Positions 44,342 to 53,475 of a DNA stretch of 64,000 bases are shown here, in pieces (position 1 is the stretch's first letter; each line of letters begins with the position of its first letter). The notes under the pieces are model-generated. The model searched no databases. It was not told the DNA's origin and worked only from the letters and a program-made list of their open reading frames with translations. The stretch lies in contig NZ_OMWD01000002.1 in NCBI RefSeq assembly GCF_900314695.1, positions 1 to 64,000 on the forward strand. The letters run 5' to 3'. This stretch comes from an uncultured Methanobrevibacter sp. Its GTDB lineage: Archaea > Methanobacteriota > Methanobacteria > Methanobacteriales > Methanobacteriaceae. A program made the position numbers and the translations under genes.

Positions 44342-46267
44342 TTAGAATTTTTCTAGGATTCTTGCATATACTGCCTTTAACTCATCATCTGATTTTTCAT
44401 AAATTCTTTTTAAAATTAATTCAGGAGTACTTTTTGCAAGGAAATTCATTTTTGGAGTCCTATCGACTATCAGATTATAATTTTCATCCAATCCTTTTGC
44501 TTCAATACCGTCAACTCTGATGTCTGTGTAGTTCATTATTTCCCTTGCCATATGAGTTACAATAACTCCATATGAATTGGATTCTTTTATCATGTCTATG
44601 AATGTGGATATTATCTTAACGGCAGCATCAAGTTCGGTTATCCCTTCAAGTTCGTCTAATAATACTAATTTCTCACTTTTGGTTGTAACGATTGGTATGA
44701 ATACATTTAAAAATGATTCGAATGCACCTGCATCCAGTGACCGTTTTTTAGAGAAGTGATAAATTTCATCAACAATTTTTATCTCTGCTTTGTCAGCACT
44801 TACGGGAAGTCCCATTTGGGCCATAATGGAGATTTGTGTTAATGTTTCAAGAAGAGTGGTTTTACCACCACTATTTGCTCCTGTTAAAAGAGCAATATTT
44901 TCGTTGCGGGTTAGTTGATAGTCCACTTTTTGAATATAATCCTTGTCTTTTTTAAGAGCCAATTCCAAGTGTAATGCTCCTTTTAATTTAATTTCATCAC
45001 AAAATTCTGGTCTGCATAAGTCATATTCATATGCAAAACTTCCTAAACTAAATTCATAATCAAATTTGATTGCATCTTCGACTTCTTTTATCGCTTTGTC
45101 TTTTATTGAATTCAATTCGATTGCAGCACTTTTTTTAATGTCAAAAATATCATTTTCCTTTTTTGATGACTGTTCTAGGGTCACGCGTTGAATTTCGCTT
45201 TCATCAATTTCAATGGGGTATGTCCTTAAAAATGGATCAAAGCTTATTCCAGTTTCTTGGCGAATAATTTCTTTCCTTTTATTTATAATATCGTCAAATA
45301 TTTTGCTAATTTTTGGAGGGAAATTATTATTTAATAAGTTGAGAATTTCATCTCCTTCAAGATCAACCTGTTTGATTGATTTTTCTAATTCATCATCCAT
45401 ATCTTCCTTTAGTGAATTGACAAGTTTTTCAATATCTACTTCTCTCTTGTCTATTATGTTTAACTCATTTATTATTGGGATAATTTCTCCAAGAACACTT
45501 TCTTTATTTCTAATCTTTTGAATTTCATGAACTCTTGAAAATAATTCTTGGTTTTGTATAAAAAAGTTGATGATTTTTTCTGGAACAATTTCATAATCTT
45601 CTTCTTCGATGTTGATCATTACAAGGTTTGGCATTCCTTCAAAATCAAGAATTCCCTGTGAGTAAACATAAAATACCAAGTCATAATTCATAATTTCTTC
45701 CTGAAGAAGTGGTGAATCGTTGGCTGTGATAATGGGGTAATATTTGTTAAGTCCCAAATCAGTTAGGTATGAATTATCCTCTTCGCTTTCCACGAGTATT
45801 GCTTTGCTTGGGTCGTAATCTGGTTTGGCTTCCTCAACTTCTTTCAGATTTTTCATCAAACCTCTTAATTTTATGATTGGGAGTTGGGATACATGTTCTT
45901 TTGCAGACATTACAAAATCAAGGCTTGAATTTATCTTGTCAATGTTTTTTGAAGGGGAAAGCAATAATATTCTGTTTTTTGAATAGTTGGTGTTGGAATA
46001 TGATAAAATTTTGTTTATGATGTCTTCATAAATTTCCATGGCTCTGTCGCTTTTTATAAATTCATAACTGGGGTTTCCCAACAATTGGTTCATTATTTCA
46101 ATTGCTTTTCTTTGACTTATTCCATCAATGTTTGATATTTTTTCCACATCGACATTTTCAACAATTTTTTGGAGTTCTTCTTCGCCTCCAACACCATTTA
46201 TGATTTTTTCAGAGATTTTATCTCCAATTCCTTTTATGTTTTGCAATGTAATTCTTTCTCCTTTCAT
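44342..46267 (-). CDS. MutS-related ATPase with N-terminal helix-hairpin-helix
   Basis: 641 aa. Residues ~1-65 hold two helix-hairpin-helix motifs (QNIKGIGDKISEKIINGV; ISNIDGISQRKAIEIM). A coiled-coil/lever region of ~300 residues follows. The C-terminal MutS-type ATPase has Walker A LLTGANSGGKTTLLETL, Walker B LVLLDELEG and VIVTHMARE. It lacks the mismatch-recognition domain and the Smr nuclease tail of MutS2, so the role is probably DNA-structure processing rather than classical mismatch repair. Followed by the UbiB-like gene. ATG 46267 follows GAAAGGAGAAAG-type sequence. Confidence 0.88.
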   Translation of the reverse strand: MKGERITLQNIKGIGDKISEKIINGVGGEEELQKIVENVDVEKISNIDGISQRKAIEIMNQLLGNPSYEFIKSDRAMEIYEDIINKILSYSNTNYSKNRILLLSPSKNIDKINSSLDFVMSAKEHVSQLPIIKLRGLMKNLKEVEEAKPDYDPSKAILVESEEDNSYLTDLGLNKYYPIITANDSPLLQEEIMNYDLVFYVYSQGILDFEGMPNLVMINIEEEDYEIVPEKIINFFIQNQELFSRVHEIQKIRNKESVLGEIIPIINELNIIDKREVDIEKLVNSLKEDMDDELEKSIKQVDLEGDEILNLLNNNFPPKISKIFDDIINKRKEIIRQETGISFDPFLRTYPIEIDESEIQRVTLEQSSKKENDIFDIKKSAAIELNSIKDKAIKEVEDAIKFDYEFSLGSFAYEYDLCRPEFCDEIKLKGALHLELALKKDKDYIQKVDYQLTRNENIALLTGANSGGKTTLLETLTQISIMAQMGLPVSADKAEIKIVDEIYHFSKKRSLDAGAFESFLNVFIPIVTTKSEKLVLLDELEGITELDAAVKIISTFIDMIKESNSYGVIVTHMAREIMNYTDIRVDGIEAKGLDENYNLIVDRTPKMNFLAKSTPELILKRIYEKSDDELKAVYARILEKF

Positions 46268-46347
46268 GTTACCAAACCCTTTTTTTAAAGTATTATATGT
46301 TTTTTAATATAATATTCAATATTGCCGAGAGCATCTGAAAAGTAATG

Positions 46348-48777
46348 TTAGTAATTTCCCAATGTATTTTTTGTGGAATATTTTAATAGGCTGTTTTTAT
46401 CCAATTTTCCTTCAAGAGCATTTTTATAAATATCAACGATTTCATAGTAGTTGTCATCTCTAAATCGGCCATCTATTGCAAAATTGGAATAGCCTATCTC
46501 TTTTAAATGATTGATTTGAGACAATAATGAAATGTCTTCAAAATTAAATAAAATCAACTCCTGTGAAGAAATGCTTTTATGAATTGGGTATTTATTGTTG
46601 TTTTTGTCAATTAAGAAAAATTTAGAATTGTTTTTTACCTGTTTGAATTCTTTTCCATATAAAAGAGGATAACGTGTTTTCATAAGTTCAACAGACCCCT
46701 GAACAATCAGCTCTAGTTTATTTGGATTTTTGCAATATTTTATTATGTTTTCATAATCTATTTTGCTCAGTTCGGGGGATACTGTCAGTATCTTGTAGTT
46801 TTCAAGACTGTCTATTGTCTCCGTATTGGTGATGTTCATAGAATATGGTCCGTAATCTCCCTTAAAGCTATTGCTCATTATTGGAATGTTGTAGTCCATT
46901 TTATTCAGTATTCCTTTTACCTTATTCAATGCTTTGATTAATTTATCGTGGGTAATGTCTGGCCATTTCCAAATCAGTTCGTAATCTTTTGAGTGTGAAA
47001 TTTCAAAGGCTTCCTTTAAAAAGTTAATCATGTAATTAAGGTTATAATTTTCATCATTGTTGATATCGAGAGTATCAATTTCGGGAGGAATCTCCAAATA
47101 TACTCTTTTAACACCTTCAATTTTTTTCAAATGCTTTAGATTGTTTGTATAAAATGAAATGTTTGCATCAGTTTCTCGTATTTCGCTTTCATTTGATTTT
47201 AAAGTAATGTGTTTTAGGTCATGAGAATATGATTTTGTTATTTCATATTCAATATTTTTAAATAAGTCTCTTCTAAGCTCATTGATTTTACTTATTGGTA
47301 TGAATAATGTTCCATCATAGTTTACATTGATTTGAATGATTTGGTAAGGATAATTGTCAACTTTGGATAATTGCTTTTTAACGGTATCCTGTGAAACACT
47401 TTTTTTAAGAGGTTTTTCAAATGGTGTGTTCCCTATCACTTCACATTCTATCTCCTTTTTGTTTGCAAGAGTTAATCTGCCTTTGAGTTTGGGAAATTTA
47501 TTTTTAATTGAGAATGTTAATGTCAATTTGGATTTGACATAACTATTTCCCTTATTTTCAATTTCATGGGCTTTTTTAATTAAATCATGTTTCTTTGTAA
47601 GAAATACAGTTGATTCATTCAAATTGAAATTGCTTTTTTTATTCTGCCATACTTTTTTAACAATCAGTACTTTATCTTTACGGGTCAAATCCTTAATCTG
47701 CTTATTTTTTCCCTTTCTGAAATGATTTAAGGTGGTTATAAGAGGATTTTGTGAAATTTCAAATCCATAGTCCTTATTGTTTTTAATAAGTAATAGACCA
47801 TCTCCTTTTTGAGGAATGCTTTTAGTTTCATCGTCAATTTTTATTGCAATCTGATTTTTGTGGGAGTCAATAACATGTCCTATTTTCAGCCCGATATGTC
47901 CTGATCTTAAACTTCTTTTGGAATCGTTGTTGAATTGTCCTTCAACAAATCCTCTATTGAATACGAGGTTTATTTCTTCATTTTTGGTTTCTTTTCCGCT
48001 TCTTAACTTATTCAGTGCCTTTCTGTAATTGCTTATTACAATGGCTAAATATTCCTTGTTTCGCATTCTCCCTTCAATCTTGATGCAAGATATATTTAAC
48101 TCGGCAATTTCTTTTAATTTGTCAAATAAGCTCAAATCACATGGGGAGAGATAATAATCTTCTTTTTTGATGCCTGAAACTTTGTATTTTTGACGGCATG
48201 GTTGGGCACATGTTCCTCTGTTGCCGCTTCGACCTCCTTTAAAGCTGCTCATTAGGCATTGGCCAGAGTAGGAATAGCATAATGCGCCATGTGCAAATAT
48301 TTCAAGTTCCATGTTTGTTTTAAGATTTTCTATTTCATCTTTTCTCATTTCTCTTGGAAGAACTACTCTTTTAATCCCTTTGCTTTCAAGATAATCCAAT
48401 TTCAATTGATTTTCACATGTCATTTGTGTTGAAGCATGAATTTTCAAATTGGGCAGATGTCTGTTGATAAGCTCGACCAGTCCCAAATCTTGAATTAAAA
48501 CGGCATCCACTCCAATCGAATATAGCTTGGCCAAATAATTAATGACATCCTCAAGTTCGTCTTGTTTGATTAATGTATTGACAGTAACATAAACCTTGAC
48601 ATTGTGCAAGTGTGCTGTGTTTACTGCTTCGTTTATTTCATCTAATGTAAAGTTTTGGGCAAACTTGCGGGCACCATAGTCTTTTCCAGACAGATATACT
48701 GAACTGGCCCCTGCATTTATGGCTACTTTCAAATGTTCCATGGATCCTACGGGAGCAAGCAATTCAGGAATTCTCAT
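46348..48777 (-). CDS. U32 peptidase-family protein with DUF3656 (paralogue 2)
   Basis: 809 aa. The U32 core lies at about residues 1-290: RIPELLAPVGSMEHLKVAIN, HASTQMTCEN, FAHGALCYSYSGQC and GNRGTCAQPCRQKY, whose cysteines bind an iron-sulfur cluster in characterised members. The C-terminal half is DUF3656-like. Despite the name, studied U32 proteins (RlhA, TrhP, UbiU/V) are RNA- or quinone-hydroxylation enzymes, so an RNA-modification role is as likely as proteolysis. ATG 48777 is chosen because GAAGGTAG precedes it. It overlaps the stop of the paralogue upstream by 14 bp. Confidence 0.9.
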   Translation of the reverse strand: MRIPELLAPVGSMEHLKVAINAGASSVYLSGKDYGARKFAQNFTLDEINEAVNTAHLHNVKVYVTVNTLIKQDELEDVINYLAKLYSIGVDAVLIQDLGLVELINRHLPNLKIHASTQMTCENQLKLDYLESKGIKRVVLPREMRKDEIENLKTNMELEIFAHGALCYSYSGQCLMSSFKGGRSGNRGTCAQPCRQKYKVSGIKKEDYYLSPCDLSLFDKLKEIAELNISCIKIEGRMRNKEYLAIVISNYRKALNKLRSGKETKNEEINLVFNRGFVEGQFNNDSKRSLRSGHIGLKIGHVIDSHKNQIAIKIDDETKSIPQKGDGLLLIKNNKDYGFEISQNPLITTLNHFRKGKNKQIKDLTRKDKVLIVKKVWQNKKSNFNLNESTVFLTKKHDLIKKAHEIENKGNSYVKSKLTLTFSIKNKFPKLKGRLTLANKKEIECEVIGNTPFEKPLKKSVSQDTVKKQLSKVDNYPYQIIQINVNYDGTLFIPISKINELRRDLFKNIEYEITKSYSHDLKHITLKSNESEIRETDANISFYTNNLKHLKKIEGVKRVYLEIPPEIDTLDINNDENYNLNYMINFLKEAFEISHSKDYELIWKWPDITHDKLIKALNKVKGILNKMDYNIPIMSNSFKGDYGPYSMNITNTETIDSLENYKILTVSPELSKIDYENIIKYCKNPNKLELIVQGSVELMKTRYPLLYGKEFKQVKNNSKFFLIDKNNNKYPIHKSISSQELILFNFEDISLLSQINHLKEIGYSNFAIDGRFRDDNYYEIVDIYKNALEGKLDKNSLLKYSTKNTLGNY

Positions 48778-51265
48778 GTAATCTACCTTCAATAAAATTT
48801 CCTTTGTTAATGTATGACTGTGAGAAATCCATAATCTGATATTTGTATTCGGTCAGCTCATCCTGCTCTTTATTTTTAAGACTTTCATTGTAAATTGATA
48901 AAATTTGTGTAGTGTATTTTTCATTCGAATATCTGCAGTCCAAAATTAATGAATCAAGACCAAACTCTTTAATTTCATTCATTTCTTCAATTAAACACAA
49001 GCAATCCTTATTTATTATGTGGCTTTGGCGATTATAGTCGAAAAATATTTTATATTTGAATTTTTTTCTTTTTTTATCTTCCAAAGTTGCATAATCTGCA
49101 TCGTTTGAAATAATAAAGTCTTTTCCATCATTTAAATTGGTAAAATCGTCTTTACTTACAATAACTTCCAGATTTCCGTTAACAATCATTTCAAGATCAA
49201 TATTTCTGTCATGATTTTTGAGGGATATCTCCTTAATTTCACGGCCTGAAAGTTCTGAAGACAATATCAATGATTTAAATCCTGCAGCATTTAAATTGTG
49301 AACACAAAAACTGTTCCAAACATTCAGATTATGATTTCCATATATCCTGCAGTCAAATATTTCATCCATTCCAGGGAAATCTCCCATGACTGAAATAATG
49401 ATTCCCTCATTTTCAAGTTCTTTAACAATTTCCCTGCATCTGACTGCATCTTCTTCGGATATGAATGATGATAAAACCCAAACGAATTCGGTTGGGGCAG
49501 CCATTAAACTTCCCTTTTTCAATGTTTCTTTAATGTTTTTGAAATAGTCTTCAGGGTTGTTGTAGTGGCAATTTCCATCAAAATAGATTTTTTTCAAATC
49601 AAATCCTGATGCAGCTTTAATTTGTGCAATATCATCAATAAATATTGATAGCTTTGGATTTTTATTTTTGATTTTTCCAGGGTCTGCATCATAATCGTCA
49701 ATGAATTTTGTTAAGTTTTTGCGGACTGCCTTAACTGATTTTTTAGTTGGGGTATAATGTTTCAACAGCAAATCAGTTGCAGTGTCCAGGATTTCACGCC
49801 TAATCTGGTTAATTTCACGAATTGGTATGAAAATGTCTTTCGGCATATTGTTGAATCTAATATTTTCAATGTAAAATGGTGTTCCGCCGGTTTTTTTAAG
49901 TTGTTTTTCAATTGTTTCTTCAGTCAACGGTTTATTTTTAGCTTTTTCAAATTTATCCAAGGTCTTATGTCTAAAATTAATCAGTTCATCGTCAATGTAA
50001 AATTCCACTTTGGTAAACAAATTCAAGTTTTCATCCCATGTTAATGATAGGTCAATTCCCACATTATTTCTTATGGTTTCCTTTTCAAATTGTTTCAAGT
50101 ATTCGTGAGTTGATTTGGAATAGCTTATGAACACTTCTGTTCCAACCTTAACTAGCCTTGTTGTGTCTATGATAATCTCATTTTCATCTTGCTTTATGAT
50201 GTTTTCCAAATAGATTCCTTTGATTTTGCCATTGTATTTGAAAGCTATTCCGTCTCCAGGTTCTAAAATTACTGGAATTTCTTTGTTTTTGATTTCAATT
50301 GTAACTTTTGTATCTTCGATGTTGGTGATGTCTCCGATGTATAATCCTTCATGGCCGGAGTGGCTTCTGCCCATCACTTCTCCTGGATTGTCTCCAAGCA
50401 TATATCCGTTAGTAAAATGTCTGTTAAAAACAAGATGTAAATCTTTTTTGTAATCTCCTGGGTTTCCATCTATTAAGTTCCTGTAACTGTTTACAATGGT
50501 TCCAATATAGTCTCCTGATTTCATTCTTCCTTCTAATTTAAGGGATTTGACTCCTGCATTGGAAATGGCTTCTAAATTATCATATGTAGCAAGGTCATGT
50601 GTTGATAGGAGGTATCCATTCCCAATATTGTATCCTCTGTATTTTAAACGATATTCTCGTCTGCATGGTTGTGCACAGGCTCCTCTGTTACCGCTTCTTC
50701 CACTATTGTATGATGACATGTAACATTTGCCGCTAACACAGTAACAAAGTGCACCATGGCCAAATACTTCAATATCCATGTCAATGTTGTCTTTTTCAAG
50801 TTGTGCGTTTATTTGCTTGATTTGGCTTAGTGTCACTTCTCTTGGAAGAACTACTCTTTTTATATTGTTTTTGCCAGCCCATTTGATTGATGAATAGTTG
50901 TTCAAACCCATTTGTGTTGATGCGTGAACTTCCAAATCTGGAATAAAAGTCTTTAAAAGCCAAATTAATCCAAAATCCTGTACAATTACAGCGTCAACTC
51001 CAATTTTATATAATTTAAATAAGTATTGCAATACGTCCACAATTTCAAAATTGTTAACTAATGTGTTGACGGTAACATGTATTTTGCTGCCGTTTAAGTG
51101 AGCATATTCAACTGCCTTTTCAATTTCTTCCATTGTAAAGTTTTTAGCATATGCTCTAGCACCATAATTCTGTCCAGCGATATAAACTGCATCAGCACCT
51201 GCATTGATTGCGATTGTCAGCACTTCTGGTGAACCTGCTGGAGCTAATAATTCTTCTAAAACCAT
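48764..51265 (-). CDS. U32 peptidase-family protein with DUF3656 (paralogue 1)
   Basis: 833 aa, same architecture as the downstream gene: U32 core (EELLAPAGSPEVLTIAINAG, HASTQMGLNN, FGHGALCYCVSGKC, NRGACAQPCRREY) then DUF3656. The two are clear paralogues but well diverged, and overlap, which suggests they work together or as a heteromer. Divergent from thymidylate kinase across an 80-bp intergenic region that must hold both promoters. Confidence 0.9.
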   Translation of the reverse strand: MVLEELLAPAGSPEVLTIAINAGADAVYIAGQNYGARAYAKNFTMEEIEKAVEYAHLNGSKIHVTVNTLVNNFEIVDVLQYLFKLYKIGVDAVIVQDFGLIWLLKTFIPDLEVHASTQMGLNNYSSIKWAGKNNIKRVVLPREVTLSQIKQINAQLEKDNIDMDIEVFGHGALCYCVSGKCYMSSYNSGRSGNRGACAQPCRREYRLKYRGYNIGNGYLLSTHDLATYDNLEAISNAGVKSLKLEGRMKSGDYIGTIVNSYRNLIDGNPGDYKKDLHLVFNRHFTNGYMLGDNPGEVMGRSHSGHEGLYIGDITNIEDTKVTIEIKNKEIPVILEPGDGIAFKYNGKIKGIYLENIIKQDENEIIIDTTRLVKVGTEVFISYSKSTHEYLKQFEKETIRNNVGIDLSLTWDENLNLFTKVEFYIDDELINFRHKTLDKFEKAKNKPLTEETIEKQLKKTGGTPFYIENIRFNNMPKDIFIPIREINQIRREILDTATDLLLKHYTPTKKSVKAVRKNLTKFIDDYDADPGKIKNKNPKLSIFIDDIAQIKAASGFDLKKIYFDGNCHYNNPEDYFKNIKETLKKGSLMAAPTEFVWVLSSFISEEDAVRCREIVKELENEGIIISVMGDFPGMDEIFDCRIYGNHNLNVWNSFCVHNLNAAGFKSLILSSELSGREIKEISLKNHDRNIDLEMIVNGNLEVIVSKDDFTNLNDGKDFIISNDADYATLEDKKRKKFKYKIFFDYNRQSHIINKDCLCLIEEMNEIKEFGLDSLILDCRYSNEKYTTQILSIYNESLKNKEQDELTEYKYQIMDFSQSYINKGNFIEGRLHENS

Positions 51266-51345
51266 TTTATAAATACACCTTGCTATAATTTATCATTAAT
51301 ATCTTTGGAATTAATTATATATTAAATTAAAACATATTCTATTTT

Positions 51346-51924
51346 ATGTATATAGTTTTTGAAGGAATAGATGGTGCTGGAAAATCAACTCAAATTGGAA
51401 TGTTGAAAGAATGGCTTGAGGCTAATGGATTTAGGGTAGAGACATTGGTTGAACCAACTGATTCTGAAGTAGGAAAATTGATTCGAAGAATTTTGCAACG
51501 CCCTGATGCAACTACTGACCATGTCCAAAAAACTTTGGGTTTGCTTTTTGCAGCTGACAGGATGTTGATAATGGATAAACTGGAAGACAAATCTAAAATA
51601 TTCATTTCAGACAGGTCTTTCATATCTTCACTGGCATACCAGGAACCTGCCGATTGGATTGAAGTTCTTAACAAATATGCTAAAAAACCTGATTTGTTGT
51701 TATTGTTGGATTTGGATGTTGCCAAATCAGTTGCAAGAACCTCTGGTAAGGATACTTTTGAAAATGAAACTTTTTTGACTGGTGTTAAAGGAAACTATTT
51801 AAAATTGGCTGAAAATTATACATGTGAGATAATTGATGCTAATAATGGTGTAAATAAAGTGTCTTCAGATATTAAGAAAGCTGTAGCACCATATCTGGGA
51901 ATTTGCCCGGATTGCATAAGGTAA
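51346..51924 (+). CDS. tmk: Thymidylate kinase
   Basis: 192 aa, phosphorylates dTMP to dTDP. P-loop FEGIDGAGKSTQ at residues ~4-15, the DR motif in FISDRSFISSLAYQ, and the lid region after DVAKSVART. The C-terminal CPDC pair is unusual but seen in some archaeal homologues. ATG 51346 has no Shine-Dalgarno and may be leaderless, with TATATATT about 30 bp upstream. The next gene follows after 5 bp. Confidence 0.94.
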   Translation: MYIVFEGIDGAGKSTQIGMLKEWLEANGFRVETLVEPTDSEVGKLIRRILQRPDATTDHVQKTLGLLFAADRMLIMDKLEDKSKIFISDRSFISSLAYQEPADWIEVLNKYAKKPDLLLLLDLDVAKSVARTSGKDTFENETFLTGVKGNYLKLAENYTCEIIDANNGVNKVSSDIKKAVAPYLGICPDCIR

Positions 51925-51929
51925 TTGTC

Positions 51930-52478
51930 ATGCAGGAAATTATTGGATTATTGTCGAATTTGGATGGGGTTATTCGTGTCGAAAGATTAACTCCTGAAAA
52001 TATTTTAAAAGTCATTGATTTTGAATCCCAACGTAAGGAAGAATTGATTCCTCTTTTCAATAAAGGTATTCAGGAATGCTTTAAAAGGGATGTTTCATTG
52101 GTTATTTTTAAAAAAGGATTTTTCAGACCGCCACCAACACCGACATTACTTTTGATGTTTGATGGAGAAGTTTTGGGTCATGATATTTTTACCGATTCCC
52201 AAAAAGAAGAATATATGGATGATGAAGACGTTCAGTTCTTAAGTGATGATTTCATAATATTCAAGGATGTTCTGCATAATCATAATTTGGAAAAGGGCAA
52301 TGAGTACTTTATTTTGCCTGCTGTGCCTTTTCCTGAATTGGATAATTTCAGTAATGTGTCTGAGGTTATCTCATCATCTCCGTCAACGCCAAGCGATGAA
52401 TATTTAAAAGAAGAATATGGCTTTGGCCAAGATTCTTCCATTGCAACAATATTTGTTTCATTTAATATTAAAGATTAA
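51930..52478 (+). CDS. Conserved hypothetical protein after tmk
   Basis: 182 aa, acidic, soluble, no motif I recognise. A proline-rich KKGFFRPPPTPTLLLMFDGE stretch lies near residue 60, and a serine/proline segment SSSPSTPSDE lies near 150. ATG 51930 is taken as the start because it follows the tmk stop by 5 bp, whereas the longer frame runs into tmk. Ends 11 bp inside the converging mtaA gene. Function unknown. Confidence 0.72.
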   Translation: MQEIIGLLSNLDGVIRVERLTPENILKVIDFESQRKEELIPLFNKGIQECFKRDVSLVIFKKGFFRPPPTPTLLLMFDGEVLGHDIFTDSQKEEYMDDEDVQFLSDDFIIFKDVLHNHNLEKGNEYFILPAVPFPELDNFSNVSEVISSSPSTPSDEYLKEEYGFGQDSSIATIFVSFNIKD

Positions 52479-53475
52479 AATATTCATTTCGTTCGCTGAT
52501 TGCAGCTTTAATGTTATCTAATGGGGTATTTGGAGCAATCCCGCAACTTGGAGCCAGAATGTCGATTCCATCATCAATCGCTTTTTTGACATCTCCTTTA
52601 ACTTCATCTGAATTGCCGCTGAGCAATGTTTTTGAAGTTGAAATATTTCCAAGGATAACACAATTGTCTTCGATTATTTCTTTTTGTGCTTGAGGAATGT
52701 CAACAGCCTCTTCAACACTGATTCCATCAAATCCACAGGTTGCCATATCTTTAATAATAGGCTGTGTGGATCCGCAGATGTGCAATACTTTTAATACTTC
52801 AATGTAATCGGCCAAATCTTCAAGATTAGGTTTAATCAATGATTTAAAATCATCAGGTGCTATTAATTCTGGAGATGCAGTTGGTTCGTTAACACATATT
52901 ACATCTGCTCCGTGATTTTGGATTTCTTCAATGTAGTCCATGCTCACATCAACACAGTTTTCAACTGCTATTTCCACTTCTTCGATGTCTGTTTTCATAT
53001 ATCTTACAAGATTTTCAATTCCAAGCAGATGTCCTGTTAATGTGAATGGGCCGGTAATTCCAACAATTATTGGTAATTCTTCATATTTTTCTTTTAAGAT
53101 ATCAATTGCTTCTAAAACAACAGGTATTCTTCCTCTTTTTGTAAAATCATCTGTAGCTTCAATATCATCAGCATATTCAAATGGTGAGATTTCAACCTCT
53201 GGAACCCTTTCGTTACTTCCGAGATTAACATCACATCCCAATGCTTCTGCTTCTACAGTTAGGCAGAATGGTAATCTTGCACATTCAAGTCCTGCAAGTT
53301 CATATAAAGAGCTTGCAAGTGTCGCCATTTGATTGGCATCTTTGTGTGCATCTGGCCATTTTAGTCCATAATGGTTCATTGCATCTATTGTTCCGAGTTG
53401 AGTTACACTTACAAATGGTTTTCTTTCAACTGTTTGTCCTGTAAGTGCGTTTTTAAGGTTTTCTTTATAATTCAT
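52468..53475 (-). CDS. mtaA: Methylcobamide:coenzyme M methyltransferase
   Basis: 335-aa zinc enzyme of the uroporphyrinogen-decarboxylase fold that moves the methyl group from the MtaC corrinoid to coenzyme M. The zinc ligands can be read: His-X-Cys in VLHICGS (about 239-241) and the distal Cys in APSCGIAPNTP (about 316). ATG 53475 is preferred to the longer frame because AAAGTGATAAAA precedes it and the family starts at MNYKENLKNALTG. Last gene of mtaB-mtaC-ramA-mtaA, overlapping ramA by 11 bp. MtaA is assigned over MtbA from context. Confidence 0.92.
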   Translation of the reverse strand: MNYKENLKNALTGQTVERKPFVSVTQLGTIDAMNHYGLKWPDAHKDANQMATLASSLYELAGLECARLPFCLTVEAEALGCDVNLGSNERVPEVEISPFEYADDIEATDDFTKRGRIPVVLEAIDILKEKYEELPIIVGITGPFTLTGHLLGIENLVRYMKTDIEEVEIAVENCVDVSMDYIEEIQNHGADVICVNEPTASPELIAPDDFKSLIKPNLEDLADYIEVLKVLHICGSTQPIIKDMATCGFDGISVEEAVDIPQAQKEIIEDNCVILGNISTSKTLLSGNSDEVKGDVKKAIDDGIDILAPSCGIAPNTPLDNIKAAISERNEYFNL

